Shown: positions 50,679 to 59,703 of the stretch, piece after piece | How the letters are laid out: every line of letters starts with the position of its first letter | Position numbering within the stretch: position 1 is the stretch's first letter | Source: UBA3700 sp963592135 | Lineage (GTDB): Bacteria > Bacillota > Clostridia > Christensenellales > UBA3700 | Direction: 5' to 3' | NCBI GenBank assembly: GCA_963592135.1 | Contig: CAVAVP010000006.1 | Span: 1-64,000 of the forward strand | Length of the DNA: 64,000 nucleotides | Translations under genes and position numbers: made by a program | The notes under the pieces: model-generated | What the model was told of the DNA's origin: nothing | The model's database searches: none | What the model saw: only the letters and a program-made list of their open reading frames with translations

Positions 50679-53362
50679 TCTGCTTTATTCCTTTTAAAAA
50701 TATTTTTCAATTTATTACTTATCCCTGTTAAGGATTTCTTAAATTCCTTTCCTGTGTTTATAACAGCTTCAATTTCTACACGCATGAATATCATCATTGG
50801 TATTACAAGAGCTAGCATTATTACAGTTCTTATGTACATTTGAGTTGTAAGTGTATATAAACTAAATAATTGTGTTGCAAATGTTGTAGTAATTGCCCAA
50901 ATAAAGGCTATTAAACACAATACAACCAAGAATGCTCTTTCCTTATTAAATGGCATACAACATTGAATTAAAACTATAAAAGAAACGGTTGCATAAATAT
51001 ATGTTGCCATTGTTGAAACTTGACTTGAAACATTTATTCCTATATTGCTATATGAATATGCTGTTATAAATATAAATATTGCTATAGTAAATCCTGCCGG
51101 CAAGGCCTTTTTAAAGACTTTAGACAGGAATCCACCTTCAACTCTTTGATTGTTAGGTTCTAATGCTAGGAAGAATGAAGGTATTCCTACAAATAGAGAA
51201 CTTACAAGTGTTAATTGAATTGATTCAAATGGGTAAGAAAGGCTAAATGCTATACAAAGTATTGTTAAAAGTGCACTAAACGTTGTCTTTACCAAGAACA
51301 ACGATGCCGCTCTTTCTATGTTATTTATAACTCTTCTACCCTCTGCAACAACTGATGGCAATGATGAAAAATCTGAATCAAGCAATACTAATTGTGAAAC
51401 CGATCTAGCGGCCGATGATCCTGCAGCCATAGCAATAGAACAATCTGCTTCTTTTAATGCCATTACATCGTTAACACCATCCCCTGTCATTCCTACTGTA
51501 TGTCCCTTAGATTTCAATGCTTGAACTAATTGCTTTTTTTGTTTTGGAGATACACGACCAAAAATGGTATATCTATCACAAGCATCTAAAACTTTTTCAT
51601 AAGTATCTAAAGTCGTTGCATCTACATAATTTTCAGCACCATTTAAACCTGCTCTTTCTGCAACTTTCGAAACAGTAATAGGATTATCTCCGGAAATTAC
51701 CTTTAAGTTAACATTTTGTGCTGCAAAATACTCAAATGTTGATTGAGCATTTTCACGAATTTTATCTGAAAGTGCAATCAATGCCACTACTTTCATTTTT
51801 TTAGGATTCATTTCTTCAGTTAGTTTTTCACTACTATTTACTAAAACTAAAACTCTAAATCCTTGATTTGTATATTTTTCACACTCTTGTTCTACTTCTT
51901 TAAATCTATCCTTTAAAACAAACTCAGGAGCGCCTACAATAAATACTCCATTTATACCAAAATCTACAGCTGACCATTTTCTTGCAGAAGAAAAAGGAAT
52001 TTTCTTAATAATTTCAAAGTTCATATCCTGTTTGAAATATTGCTCAAATGCTTCAAAAGTTGCATTATTTGGTCCAAGTGCTGTTACCATATTACCAATT
52101 ATATCGTTTACTTTAACTTTTGAATTATCTAGTAAAATAACATCCTCAACTTGCATTGAGCCTTCTGTTATAGTTCCCGTTTTATCTAAACACAAAACAT
52201 CAACTCTTGCTAAAGTTTCTATTGAATAAAGTTCTTGAACTAAAGTTCTTTTCTTTGCAAGTTTATATACACCAGCCGCAAGCGCAATTGAAGTTAAAAC
52301 CATCAAACCTTCTGGAATTAATCCAATAATAGAACTTACGGATCTTGTTACTGTATCTGTCATATTTCCATCAAAAACCTTGTAGTTGTTAAAAAACATC
52401 ATAGTTCCAAGTGGGAATATTAAAATTGTTACAATACGAATTATCCAGTTAATAGAAGTCATTAACTTAGATTTTGCTTTTTTAAATTTCTTTGCTTCAG
52501 AAAGTAATTTTGCGGAATAGGAGTTTGCGCCAACTGCCGTTACTCTACACTTTGCAGTGCCTGCAACAACAGAAGAACCAGAATATAAAGAATCTCCTAA
52601 TTCTTTTTTAATATCATCACTCTCACCGGTAAGTAGTGATTCATTAACATCGCAAGAGCCATCTACAACAGTACAATCAACAGGAACTTGGTCTCCTTGT
52701 TTTAAAACAATAATGTCATCTACAACAACTGCATCTACATTTAAAGTTTCCTTGCTTGCTATATTGTTTTTAGTTCTTATAACCTCTACCGTAGGGGTTG
52801 TCAAGATAGACATTTTCTCCAATGTTCTTTTTGATCTTATTTCCTGGAAAATACCAATAACCATATTTGCTAAGCAAATACCTAAAAATAGCGCATTTTT
52901 GATACTTCCAAACATTAAAACTGCAATACCCAGTACAAAATTCAAGATATTGAATAGAGTTAAAACATTTGATCTAAAAATTGCAAAATAAGATTTAGTA
53001 ACCACTGTTTGTTGAACATTTACAAAACCTTTGTCTATTCTTTCTTGTAATTGTTCTTCATTTAAACCCATATCGGGATTTGCATCTACTCTAACTAAAG
53101 GTGATTTTAAATAAGCACGAGTAAGTTTTCTTTTTTTAGGAGTTTCTTCCTTTACAGGTTCTTGTAAAGCACTTGAATCCAAAATTGCTGATTCTTTTTT
53201 TTCTTCAGCTTTTTCTAAATTAACTTCTTGTTGAACAACAACTTCTTTTTTAGAATTGTCTTTTTTTTCAACTTTTGAAGTTTTATTATCTATGATAGGA
53301 GTAGCACTATCTTTAGCACTTTCTTTATTCTCTTCATTAATTTTAGTCTTTTTAATTGCCAA
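50675..53362 (-). CDS. P-type cation ATPase, CtpE-like
   Basis: About 895 residues from a TTG start at 53362, which follows AGGAGAAGGG; upstream in-frame codons lie in the promoter region. The first 90 residues are a Lys/Glu-rich cytoplasmic tail. Then come the actuator domain with LTGES (about 260), the phosphorylation site DKTGT with Asp393, 'TGDGVNDVMALKEADCSIAMA' (about 635) and about ten helices. The 'SIIGLIPEGLMVL' ion-site segment matches the CtpE/YloB-like branch; mycobacterial CtpE is linked to Ca2+ uptake. The ion is not certain. guaA is coupled downstream. Confidence 0.88.
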   Translation of the reverse strand: MAIKKTKINEENKESAKDSATPIIDNKTSKVEKKDNSKKEVVVQQEVNLEKAEEKKESAILDSSALQEPVKEETPKKRKLTRAYLKSPLVRVDANPDMGLNEEQLQERIDKGFVNVQQTVVTKSYFAIFRSNVLTLFNILNFVLGIAVLMFGSIKNALFLGICLANMVIGIFQEIRSKRTLEKMSILTTPTVEVIRTKNNIASKETLNVDAVVVDDIIVLKQGDQVPVDCTVVDGSCDVNESLLTGESDDIKKELGDSLYSGSSVVAGTAKCRVTAVGANSYSAKLLSEAKKFKKAKSKLMTSINWIIRIVTILIFPLGTMMFFNNYKVFDGNMTDTVTRSVSSIIGLIPEGLMVLTSIALAAGVYKLAKKRTLVQELYSIETLARVDVLCLDKTGTITEGSMQVEDVILLDNSKVKVNDIIGNMVTALGPNNATFEAFEQYFKQDMNFEIIKKIPFSSARKWSAVDFGINGVFIVGAPEFVLKDRFKEVEQECEKYTNQGFRVLVLVNSSEKLTEEMNPKKMKVVALIALSDKIRENAQSTFEYFAAQNVNLKVISGDNPITVSKVAERAGLNGAENYVDATTLDTYEKVLDACDRYTIFGRVSPKQKKQLVQALKSKGHTVGMTGDGVNDVMALKEADCSIAMAAGSSAARSVSQLVLLDSDFSSLPSVVAEGRRVINNIERAASLFLVKTTFSALLTILCIAFSLSYPFESIQLTLVSSLFVGIPSFFLALEPNNQRVEGGFLSKVFKKALPAGFTIAIFIFITAYSYSNIGINVSSQVSTMATYIYATVSFIVLIQCCMPFNKERAFLVVLCLIAFIWAITTTFATQLFSLYTLTTQMYIRTVIMLALVIPMMIFMRVEIEAVINTGKEFKKSLTGISNKLKNIFKRNKAE

Positions 53363-53395
53363 AACCCTTCTCCTATATAAATAACATACGTGTAT

Positions 53396-53424
53396 ATAAT
53401 AACACACACGCTTTGAGTAGTCAA
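53396..53424 (-). promoter_or_regulatory. Promoter of the CtpE-like ATPase-guaA operon
   Basis: TTGACT (53424-53419), exactly 17-nt spacer, TATTAT (53401-53396) on the minus strand, followed by a leader of about 27 nt with AGGAGAAGGG. Confidence 0.7.
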
Positions 53425-53483
53425 AATTAGATTAATCAATATTTTGAAAAAACTATAACAACATTTAGTAATTTGATTATATC

Positions 53484-53519
53484 AATTTAAAAAAAATAGC
53501 ATTCCATAGCACTATTTTT
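53484..53519 (-). terminator. Terminator of aroQ
   Basis: Imperfect stem AAAAATAG/CTATTTTT (53492-53499 and 53512-53519) followed by a T run on the minus strand, just past the aroQ stop. Confidence 0.6.
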
Positions 53520-53532
53520 ATATTATAAAATT

Positions 53533-53955
53533 TTACTTTTTTAAAAACTCAATGGCCTCTATATATCCATCCCATCCTTTTCCTTTTATTTGGGCTATAC
53601 AAGCTGGCTTTATTACAGATATTTTTCTAAACTCTTCTCTTGAATCTATATCTGAAATATGAACTTCTACTGTTTTAATAGAGACTGCCTTTATAGCGTC
53701 TAATATTGCATATGAATAATGAGTAAAAGCACCTGGATTTATTACGATTCCGTCGAATTTTTCAAAATAACATTTTTGAATAGTATCAACGATATCTCCC
53801 TCATGATTAGATTGATAAAAACTTAACATTACATCACTTTCTTTATCTTTAACATAGTTTATCAAATCTTCGTACTTACCATTTCCATAAATTCCTGGCT
53901 CACGTATTCCTAGCATATTTAAATTAACGCCATTTATTACCATTATTTTTTTCAT
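53533..53955 (-). CDS. aroQ: Type II 3-dehydroquinate dehydratase
   Basis: Third step of the shikimate pathway. The 140-residue protein has 'INGVNLNMLGIREPGIYG' (7-24, with the active Tyr), 'SNHEGDIVDTIQ' (about 49), 'VINPGAFTHYSYAI' (about 70) and 'VEVHISDIDSREEFR' (about 97-111, catalytic His). It overlaps aroE-aroK by 4 nt, so three shikimate activities come from two coupled genes. AroA, AroB and AroC are not here. Confidence 0.96.
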   Translation of the reverse strand: MKKIMVINGVNLNMLGIREPGIYGNGKYEDLINYVKDKESDVMLSFYQSNHEGDIVDTIQKCYFEKFDGIVINPGAFTHYSYAILDAIKAVSIKTVEVHISDIDSREEFRKISVIKPACIAQIKGKGWDGYIEAIEFLKK

Positions 53956-55238
53956 CCTAGTATCTCCATCAACTTTTTCTTATCCAATTCTATTTCACCA
54001 AAAGGAACGATATAATCCGCAAGTTTTACATATCTTGGATATCTTTCATTATACATCTTTATTACATCTTCCTTGCTATTTATACCTGGGTATTTGTCTA
54101 AATCTATTGTAGATAATATTCTATCTATTGATCTATCTCTAAAAACTGTAATTCCAGAACTTCTCAATGCAAACAAATCTCTTAAGTCTAAAACTGCACC
54201 AGAGCCTACTGCTACAACTTTATTTTTTTCCTTACAAATGTTCTTTATAGCCTCATGCTCAAATTGCCTAAAAGCAGTTTCTCCATCCTCTTCATATATT
54301 TGCTTAATACTTTTTTTAGCTTTCTTTTCTATAGTTTCATCAAGATCTATAAACTCTTTATTAAATTCTTGAGCAATTACCTTTCCAAGTTCCGTCTTTC
54401 CGCATCCTACCATGCCGACTATATATATGTTTGCATGTTCGCTTTTTTGGGTTTGTATAACAACATTATTTTGAAGTCTTTTTGTCATAGGCTCCATATT
54501 AAATCCCTGCCATATACTTTGCGACATGATTGCCTGAGATATAAGCATATAAAGTCCCGGTATTACTATCTTTTCACATTCTACACCCAACTTTAAAAAT
54601 TTTGTAAATAACGGATTATAAATTAAATCTACAATAACATCAAATTTCTCAATAATAGACTTTTTAACAGGAGTTTCATCGCTATTAGGATACATCCCAA
54701 CTGGAGTGGCATTAATAAGCATATAACCACTCATTTTAGATAGTTCCGTATATGTAATTTTTTTTGCACATTTAATCTCAACATCTTTCTTTTTCGATAC
54801 AAAATAAATCTCTTTTGCAACTTTTCTTAAAGCATATATAACGCTTTTAGCCGTACCTCCATCTCCAAGAACGACAACTACTCTACCTTTTGGCAATTGA
54901 TTTACTGTCTCTAAAAGATCTCTAAAACTTCTAGCATCTGTGTTATATCCAATAAGTTTTCCATTTACGTTATTTATTGTATTTATAGAGCCTATTTCTA
55001 AAGCTTCATCATCAACTATATCAATATGACTTGCCATTTGTGTTTTAAAAGGTGCTGAAACCATAACGCCCTTAAATCCTCTTAAAACCTCATGCATATC
55101 TCTTGAGTCAAATTCATCTTGGGTTAATTCTACTTTATCAAATTCACCTTCAAGTGAGTAAATATCAAAAAATGCATTATGCGCAAGTGGTGCATAAGAA
55201 TGTAGCAAATTTGAACCTATAACTCCGTATCTAATCAA
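53952..55238 (-). CDS. Shikimate dehydrogenase-shikimate kinase fusion (AroE-AroK)
   Basis: A single 428-residue protein from a TTG start (AAGGAGA upstream) carries both enzymes. AroE is residues 1-260: 'GSNLLHSYAPLAHN' (usual GxPxxHSxSPxxHN), catalytic Lys in 'SAPFKTQM' (about 64), 'NTDARSF' with catalytic Asp, NADP loop 'GDGGTAKSV'. AroK is about 268-428: Walker A GMVGCGKTELGK, 'FIDLDETIE', 'FRQFE' and 'AVGSGAVLD'. The kinase motif GGG is replaced by GSG. Both active sites look intact. aroQ is coupled downstream. Confidence 0.95.
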   Translation of the reverse strand: MIRYGVIGSNLLHSYAPLAHNAFFDIYSLEGEFDKVELTQDEFDSRDMHEVLRGFKGVMVSAPFKTQMASHIDIVDDEALEIGSINTINNVNGKLIGYNTDARSFRDLLETVNQLPKGRVVVVLGDGGTAKSVIYALRKVAKEIYFVSKKKDVEIKCAKKITYTELSKMSGYMLINATPVGMYPNSDETPVKKSIIEKFDVIVDLIYNPLFTKFLKLGVECEKIVIPGLYMLISQAIMSQSIWQGFNMEPMTKRLQNNVVIQTQKSEHANIYIVGMVGCGKTELGKVIAQEFNKEFIDLDETIEKKAKKSIKQIYEEDGETAFRQFEHEAIKNICKEKNKVVAVGSGAVLDLRDLFALRSSGITVFRDRSIDRILSTIDLDKYPGINSKEDVIKMYNERYPRYVKLADYIVPFGEIELDKKKLMEILG

Positions 55239-55270
55239 CTTTTATCTCCTTTTACCATAAAGTATTATAA

Positions 55271-56656
55271 CTAATTTTCATCTTTAACTAAAGGGGAAAT
55301 ATTTAAAAAAGGCTTTACTTCCTTTTTGTAAGATAAATAACCAAAAATAATATTTAAAGTTCCGCCAACCACCCATGATATAGGAATTGCTAAATATATT
55401 GCATATTCTTTAAGTAATCCTGCAAAAGCATATGAAAATATAACTCTACACATTATTGTTGTTATGGTTAAAACAACAAAAACTTTTAATTTTCCTAAGG
55501 ATCTTATCAAGGATTGATTTAAAACGATAAAGGAGGCGAATAAATATCCTGAGGCCATATAGAATATGGACCTTTTTCCTACCTCAATAACATCTACTGC
55601 ACTTGAATCTACAAATAATTTAACAATAGGTTCAGCGAATACCATACCAATTACCATAAAAATTGCAGTATTTATAAGGGCAACAATATTAATTGATTTG
55701 TATCCGCCCTTTATTCTATCAAACTTTTTTGCTCCTAAATTTTGTGAAAAATATGTTGTTGAAGCATTTGCATAACCTCTAAGTGGAGTCTGATATAATG
55801 CATTTAATTTTTCGCCTATATTTGTGCCTGCTATAACAGTTTTGCCAAAGGTATTTATTAATCCTTGAACAGCAATCCTTGCTGCATAAACGAAAGTTTG
55901 TTGCAAAGCAACACTACTTGAATAAGATAAAATATCTTTAGCTTGATTTTTATCAAATGTAATTTCTTTTATACTTAACTTTATTTCATTAATTTTCCAG
56001 TTTGTATAAATTATAATTGCAAAAGCTGAAAACGCTTGAGCTATTAATGTTGCAATTGCCGCTCCTTCTATTCCAAGTTTAAACACAAGAACAAAAAGCA
56101 AATCTAAAACTAAATTTAAAATTGTTGAAACAATTAAAAATACAAGCGGAGTAAATGAATTTCCTATTGACCTTATTGCATAGCAATAAAAATTATATAA
56201 AAATGTAAAAATATTTGCCGAAAATACGATATAAAGATAAATTAATGTATCTTGCATTATCTCATCTGGAGTATTTAATAACTTTAAAAATGGTTTACAT
56301 AAAGCAATAGAAATTATAGATAAAACTAAAGTAAAACTAATTCCTACAATAAGCGCGGTGGAAACGGATCTTTTTAACATGTTATTATCCCCTTTTCCAA
56401 ACCATCTTGCAAATACTATAGATGAGCCTATTGTAAACCCTATAATTACATTCATAACAAGATTCATTATAGGTGTTGCCACTCCAATTGCAGCCAAAGC
56501 ATCTGTTGATACAAATCTCCCAAGAACAATTGAATCCACTGCATTATATAATTGTTGAAGAAAATCACCTAATATGTAAAAAGTCGAAAACGAAAGAATA
56601 ACCCAAAACGGGTTACCTTCCAATAAATTTTGAGATTTTACATTAATTTTTTCCAT
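55271..56656 (-). CDS. MATE family efflux transporter
   Basis: 461 residues, twelve hydrophobic helices in two MatE repeats (about 20-180 and 240-400). It begins 'LLEGNPFWVILSFSTFYILGDFLQQLYNAVDSIVLGR', typical of the DinF/NorM-like Clostridia branch, and differs clearly from the MATE at 8227. The substrate is unknown. Its ATG overlaps the stop of the PhoU-like gene by one base (TAATG), so it is translated from the phosphate transporter transcript, an unusual association. Confidence 0.92.
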   Translation of the reverse strand: MEKINVKSQNLLEGNPFWVILSFSTFYILGDFLQQLYNAVDSIVLGRFVSTDALAAIGVATPIMNLVMNVIIGFTIGSSIVFARWFGKGDNNMLKRSVSTALIVGISFTLVLSIISIALCKPFLKLLNTPDEIMQDTLIYLYIVFSANIFTFLYNFYCYAIRSIGNSFTPLVFLIVSTILNLVLDLLFVLVFKLGIEGAAIATLIAQAFSAFAIIIYTNWKINEIKLSIKEITFDKNQAKDILSYSSSVALQQTFVYAARIAVQGLINTFGKTVIAGTNIGEKLNALYQTPLRGYANASTTYFSQNLGAKKFDRIKGGYKSINIVALINTAIFMVIGMVFAEPIVKLFVDSSAVDVIEVGKRSIFYMASGYLFASFIVLNQSLIRSLGKLKVFVVLTITTIMCRVIFSYAFAGLLKEYAIYLAIPISWVVGGTLNIIFGYLSYKKEVKPFLNISPLVKDEN

Positions 56657-57261
56657 TAAATCTTATTTATAACATCTAAAAGCGAATCCATCGCTACATC
56701 AGCAACATCTGATGTTGTATTTAAGTGCCTATAAATCTCTCTATATTTAAACACTAATCTCCAATCATCTATTTCAAATAATCTTGCAAGAGAATCTACG
56801 CAGTGTGCCGCCATTTTATTTTCCAAAGCTTTAACTGCAATTGCGTCATCTTTAGCAATATTTTTATGTTTTTCAGTATTTGAGATTGCTTTTGAAATTC
56901 TAACTGAAATATCTAGCAAAATTCCTACCATTACTACAATATCGTCATTTGGTGTTATTTTAAATTTTCTAAGTTCATCTACTGTTGTTTTTGCATAATC
57001 CAAAATTTCATCGATTTGTCTAGATAAATTAAAAATATCATTTCTCTCTATTGGAGTAATTAAAGTATTATTCAACTCATCAATGACGATTCTTCTTAGC
57101 ATATCACCCTCATCTTCAATTTTTATAACAAGGTCTGCGTAAGATTCATCTTTAGTTGTACAATAATCATACAAAGCTTGCATACCTCTTTTCATAGCAT
57201 CACATTGGTTGATTAATAATTCGAAAAAATTAACTCTCTTTTTAAAAAATTCAAATGCCAT
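56656..57261 (-). CDS. DUF47 PhoU-like protein paired with PiT
   Basis: 201-residue all-helical protein of the DUF47/YkaA family (distant PhoU relative), thought to regulate the adjacent PiT carrier. Features: 'FFELLINQCDAMKRG' at the start, metal-site-like 'IEDEGDMLRRIVIDELN' (about 47-63) and 'PIERNDIFNLSRQIDEILDYA' (about 70-90). AAGGAGG before the ATG. It starts 12 nt after PiT; pit-DUF47 is a conserved pair. Confidence 0.92.
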   Translation of the reverse strand: MAFEFFKKRVNFFELLINQCDAMKRGMQALYDYCTTKDESYADLVIKIEDEGDMLRRIVIDELNNTLITPIERNDIFNLSRQIDEILDYAKTTVDELRKFKITPNDDIVVMVGILLDISVRISKAISNTEKHKNIAKDDAIAVKALENKMAAHCVDSLARLFEIDDWRLVFKYREIYRHLNTTSDVADVAMDSLLDVINKI

Positions 57262-57273
57262 ACTAAATCCTCC

Positions 57274-58311
57274 TTATAACACAATAACTTTAAGTAGTGC
57301 ACATATTCCCATGCCAAACAACATTGCAGCCGGGAACGTTACAATCCAACTAACCAGCATTTTTTCGCCTTTTTGCCAAGAAACAGTTCTAATTCCCTCG
57401 GCGGCCCCTACCCCCATAATTGATGATGAAACAACCTGTGTTGTAGCAATTGGAAGCCCAATAAATGTTGCTGCAAACGAAACAATTAGAGTTGCAAGTT
57501 GTGCGACAAAAGACTGAACCGTAGATAACTTATGTAATTTATATCCAACGGCGGTTATTAAATTTTCTCCACCGAAGAACAACCCTATACATTGTAAAAA
57601 CGCAAATATTAGGACAATCCACCAGACAAACTCGAAAGATTCAAATGTAAGCGTTGAATCGCCTGAACACAAAATCATAGCTATTAAATAAATACCTAAA
57701 GATTTTTGCACATTATTTGCAGCAATGGAAATAGATAATAAGACTATATTAATTGCTTGCATTGCTTTAAAAGCCTTTTTCATAGCTCTTGGCCATGCTC
57801 CACACATCCAAACGAAGAATTTTTGTAGTAAAAATCCTATCAATAAACCAATAATTGGTGCCAAAAATACCATTAATACGACTTTAATTAATACACTATT
57901 CCAATCAATAGAATTAAAACCAAATATAATAACACCAGCCCCTACTAATCCACCTAGCAATGTGTGAGATACGGAATTAGGTACATTTAAAATAATTGAA
58001 ATTATTGCCCACAAAAGCGCAGCAGCAAGTGTTGAAATTAGAAAAATAAATCCTTCATTTGCACTCACTAAAGAATAGGCATTTGTTTCTATTAAAGACC
58101 CAACGGTTCTTGCAACAGTATCAGAACCAATTAACAAAATTATAATAAGCGGAGATACAAACATTGAGATTGCACAAGTAAACAAAGCAAGTCTTGGCTT
58201 TAGTGAATGCGTGGCAAGTGAAGAAGCTATGGCAGACGTTCCATCAACATAGCCCATATAAAAAGTAAATAATCCTGCTAAAATAGAAATTACTACAATA
58301 TAAATTGTCAC
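57274..58311 (-). CDS. PiT family inorganic phosphate transporter
   Basis: Low-affinity phosphate or metal-phosphate symporter. The 345-residue protein starts at GTG (AGGAG upstream) and has about ten helices with the two PiT signature segments 'FYMGYVDGTSAIASSLAT' (about 17-34; the usual FxNGxxD...AT) and 'GENLITAVGYKL' with 'GLPIATTQVVSSSIMGVGAAEG' near residue 290. In the first signature the usual Asn is replaced by Met-Gly-Tyr-Val, a notable change. First gene of pit-DUF47-MATE. Confidence 0.9.
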   Translation of the reverse strand: MTIYIVVISILAGLFTFYMGYVDGTSAIASSLATHSLKPRLALFTCAISMFVSPLIIILLIGSDTVARTVGSLIETNAYSLVSANEGFIFLISTLAAALLWAIISIILNVPNSVSHTLLGGLVGAGVIIFGFNSIDWNSVLIKVVLMVFLAPIIGLLIGFLLQKFFVWMCGAWPRAMKKAFKAMQAINIVLLSISIAANNVQKSLGIYLIAMILCSGDSTLTFESFEFVWWIVLIFAFLQCIGLFFGGENLITAVGYKLHKLSTVQSFVAQLATLIVSFAATFIGLPIATTQVVSSSIMGVGAAEGIRTVSWQKGEKMLVSWIVTFPAAMLFGMGICALLKVIVL

Positions 58312-58453
58312 TTGTTTCTCCTATATAATAAATTCTATATGATATAACATTATATTATATGTAAAATCAAATTACAAGATTACAATTTTTTTATATGGAC
58401 AATTTAGTAGTAATTTAAAATTAAAAAAACACAAAACAAAAAAGAAAATTTTA

Positions 58454-59578
58454 TCAATCATAAATTGTAAAAATCATCCTCTGCATTTTTGAAAAGCTTT
58501 CAATATTATACTTTTTGGTTTCACTATCATAAGAATATATTGGATTAGATTGATAAGAGCTTGTCCCATCTTTACCTAGAAATTTTAAATAAAGATTATT
58601 TATAAAATTACCAATATTTTCAAGTTTGTTATTTTTGCTTTGAAACGCTTCCCTTCTTTCACTCTCTTTTATAAAAATGTCATTAATTTGGAACTCTTTT
58701 TTTGCTTCGGTGCTGTTTAACAAAACTAGTACATCATAAGCATAACTAAACGTAAAATAGTAGCCAGTATACTTTAGATAGATATTATCTGAGGATAGTA
58801 GGACAAAAAGAGATAGCACATTTGCCTCCTCTTCATCCATAACGCCTATAGTATGTGCAAGCTCATGCGCTATGGAATATACCTTATCTACAAAGAGCGT
58901 GTCACTATTATAGTTTGCCTCACCTGTTGGAATAAACGTTATACCAATTATGCCATTTAACGACATTAATTTACTAAAAACAATTGGCTTTGCTAAAGAT
59001 AGACAATCTAGGAAATAATTTTCTTTATAAGAATTCAAATTTGCATTTTTGTATGCCTTTAGAATTTCATTTTTTATCTCAGCATCCGTGTAGAATTTTT
59101 CTAAAAATCCATCTTCGTCCTTGTCTACTATTTGGGCTACAGCTTCCATTTTTTCATTATATTTTTTTATAATTTCAATGTATTTTTCATCTGTATAATT
59201 ATTATTATTTAATATAGGCAACTCTTCCCTTTTATAAATCGTTCCTACCATAATATAGTAATCAAGTCCAAACACTAATAAGATAATTACAATGGATAAA
59301 AACTTATTTACTCCGCCAGTTTTATTTTTCTTAACAAAATTAATAATTCCTAAAATAAGTAAAATTAAAATGACTAAAACAAGCAAAAACATTAAAACTT
59401 CAAATAAAGAAAAAGAAAAATTATTTGTAAACTTTGTCATAAAAGATATTATTGGAAATATTAAATTTATTCTGATACTTTCCCTGACGTCTTCAATTGC
59501 GTATAAAACAGCAAAAACTATATACGCTACAACACACACTAGAACCCCTATGATTTTTCCTTTTATTTTTCTATCCAT
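58454..59578 (-). CDS. DUF3810 membrane metallopeptidase-like protein
   Basis: 374 residues with three N-terminal transmembrane helices (about 10-30, 55-82 and 94-114) and a large external domain. The domain has HExxH in 'SIAHELAHTIGVMDEEEAN' (about 235-253), a zincin-type metal site with a downstream Glu, as in DUF3810 proteins. The natural substrate is unknown. No clear ribosome site precedes the ATG. Monocistronic, divergent from nothing, between PiT and pgi. Confidence 0.85.
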   Translation of the reverse strand: MDRKIKGKIIGVLVCVVAYIVFAVLYAIEDVRESIRINLIFPIISFMTKFTNNFSFSLFEVLMFLLVLVILILLILGIINFVKKNKTGGVNKFLSIVIILLVFGLDYYIMVGTIYKREELPILNNNNYTDEKYIEIIKKYNEKMEAVAQIVDKDEDGFLEKFYTDAEIKNEILKAYKNANLNSYKENYFLDCLSLAKPIVFSKLMSLNGIIGITFIPTGEANYNSDTLFVDKVYSIAHELAHTIGVMDEEEANVLSLFVLLSSDNIYLKYTGYYFTFSYAYDVLVLLNSTEAKKEFQINDIFIKESERREAFQSKNNKLENIGNFINNLYLKFLGKDGTSSYQSNPIYSYDSETKKYNIESFSKMQRMIFTIYD

Positions 59579-59657
59579 ATTTATATGTTACCACATATAC
59601 CTTAAATTTTAATTTATAAATACCGCTCTTTATATAGAAAATAATTGTCTATTTTAT

Positions 59658-59693
59658 TATAAAAAATATGGCAATGTTTTTCATATTGCCATA
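59658..59693 (-). terminator. Terminator of the isomerase-pgi operon
   Basis: Perfect nine-base repeat TATGGCAAT/ATTGCCATA (59667-59675 and 59685-59693), then TTTTTTAT on the minus strand, just past the pgi stop. Confidence 0.9.
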
Positions 59694-59703
59694 CTTTTAT
59701 TTA

